Both the position numbers and the translations under genes were made by a program. Below the pieces are notes generated by a model. The model was not told the origin of the DNA, made no database searches, and was given only the letters and a program-made list of their open reading frames with translations. 5,310 nt of DNA from Sphingomonadales bacterium (GTDB taxonomy: Bacteria > Pseudomonadota > Alphaproteobacteria > Sphingomonadales > Sphingomonadaceae), in assembly GCA_017304125.1 (NCBI GenBank), contig JAFKLV010000165.1:1-5310 (forward strand), in the 5' to 3' direction. Of this stretch, positions 5,069 to 5,310 are shown piece by piece. How positions within the stretch are numbered: the first letter of the stretch is position 1; every line of letters begins with the position of its first letter.

Positions 5069-5310
5069 ATGGCAAAGATGATCTTCGTGAACCTGCCGGT
5101 TGCCAATGTCGCGAAGGCGACCGCCTTTTACGAGGCGATCGGGATGACAAAGAATCCGATGTTCTCCAACGAGCAGGCCTCGGCGATGGAATGGTCGGAC
5201 ACGATCATGTTCATGCTGCTCGACCACGCTTTCTACGCCACCTTCACCGACAAGAAGATCATCGACGCCAAGACGACGAGCGGCGTGCTGCTCGCCCTGT
5301 CGCGCGACAG
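5069..5310 (+). CDS. VOC (glyoxalase/bleomycin-resistance fold) family protein, truncated by window edge
   Basis: The first 80 codons of a VOC-superfamily protein; the 3' end lies beyond the window. The opening MIFVNLPVANVAKATAFYEA (4-23) is the usual first beta strand and helix of a VOC module (strand, then pairing helix ending in FYEAIG). A second strand follows around EWSDTIMFMLLDHAFYATF (41-59). VOC proteins include glyoxalase I, ring-cleaving dioxygenases and antibiotic-binding proteins. The first strand has Asn (FVNLPV) where metal-dependent members commonly have His, so the reaction, if any, cannot be assigned. It is transcribed away from the HxlR gene across 66 bp of shared control DNA, which suggests control by that regulator, perhaps in response to a reactive or toxic compound. 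That substrate idea is inference only. Confidence 0.85.
   Translation, partial: MAKMIFVNLPVANVAKATAFYEAIGMTKNPMFSNEQASAMEWSDTIMFMLLDHAFYATFTDKKIIDAKTTSGVLLALSRD

Overview
The window looks like chromosomal DNA from a GC-rich alphaproteobacterium, most likely a sphingomonad (Sphingomonas or a close relative). The evidence is the CobS/CobT pair, two proteins ending in the PEPxxWA-CTERM variant of the PEP-CTERM sorting signal that is typical of sphingomonads, and strong GC bias at third codon positions. There are six protein genes, the first and last cut by the window edges. I see no rRNA, tRNA, transposase or CRISPR array. The genus assignment is inference, since no marker gene is present.

Layout. 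Positions 1-1318 (minus) hold the first 439 codons of cobT; its C-terminal vWA domain is cut off at the left edge. Positions 1319-1553 are a divergent intergenic region with a candidate promoter for the next gene. Positions 1554-2207 and 2502-3176 (both plus) are two tandem paralogues encoding small secreted PEPxxWA-CTERM proteins. Each copy has a matching promoter-like region, a conserved leader, a Shine-Dalgarno site at the same 6-nt spacing, and a nearly identical intrinsic terminator, so the duplicated unit is a whole transcription unit of about 0.9 kb. The second terminator lies between convergent genes and probably also ends cobS. Positions 3252-4256 (minus) are complete cobS. Positions 4304-5002 (minus) encode an HxlR-family regulator with an extra C-terminal domain. 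From 5069 to the right edge (plus) is a divergent VOC/glyoxalase-fold gene.

How the genes relate. CobS (AAA+ ATPase) and CobT (vWA protein with an acidic linker) are the chaperone-like subunits of aerobic cobaltochelatase; here they are on the same strand but separated by about 1.9 kb holding the antisense PEPxxWA pair. The HxlR gene and the VOC gene share a 66-bp control region with overlapping promoter elements, a 21-bp-spaced direct repeat across the regulator's start codon, and a 7-bp inverted repeat. This is the usual arrangement of an autoregulated HxlR regulator controlling a divergent enzyme gene. The regulator gene ends 47 nt before cobS on the same strand, so some cobS transcription could come from its promoter.

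I found no clearly new multi-gene system. The parts most worth a second look are the duplicated cell-surface protein unit inside the cobalt-chelatase locus and the compact HxlR/VOC control region, including a predicted leaderless regulator mRNA.
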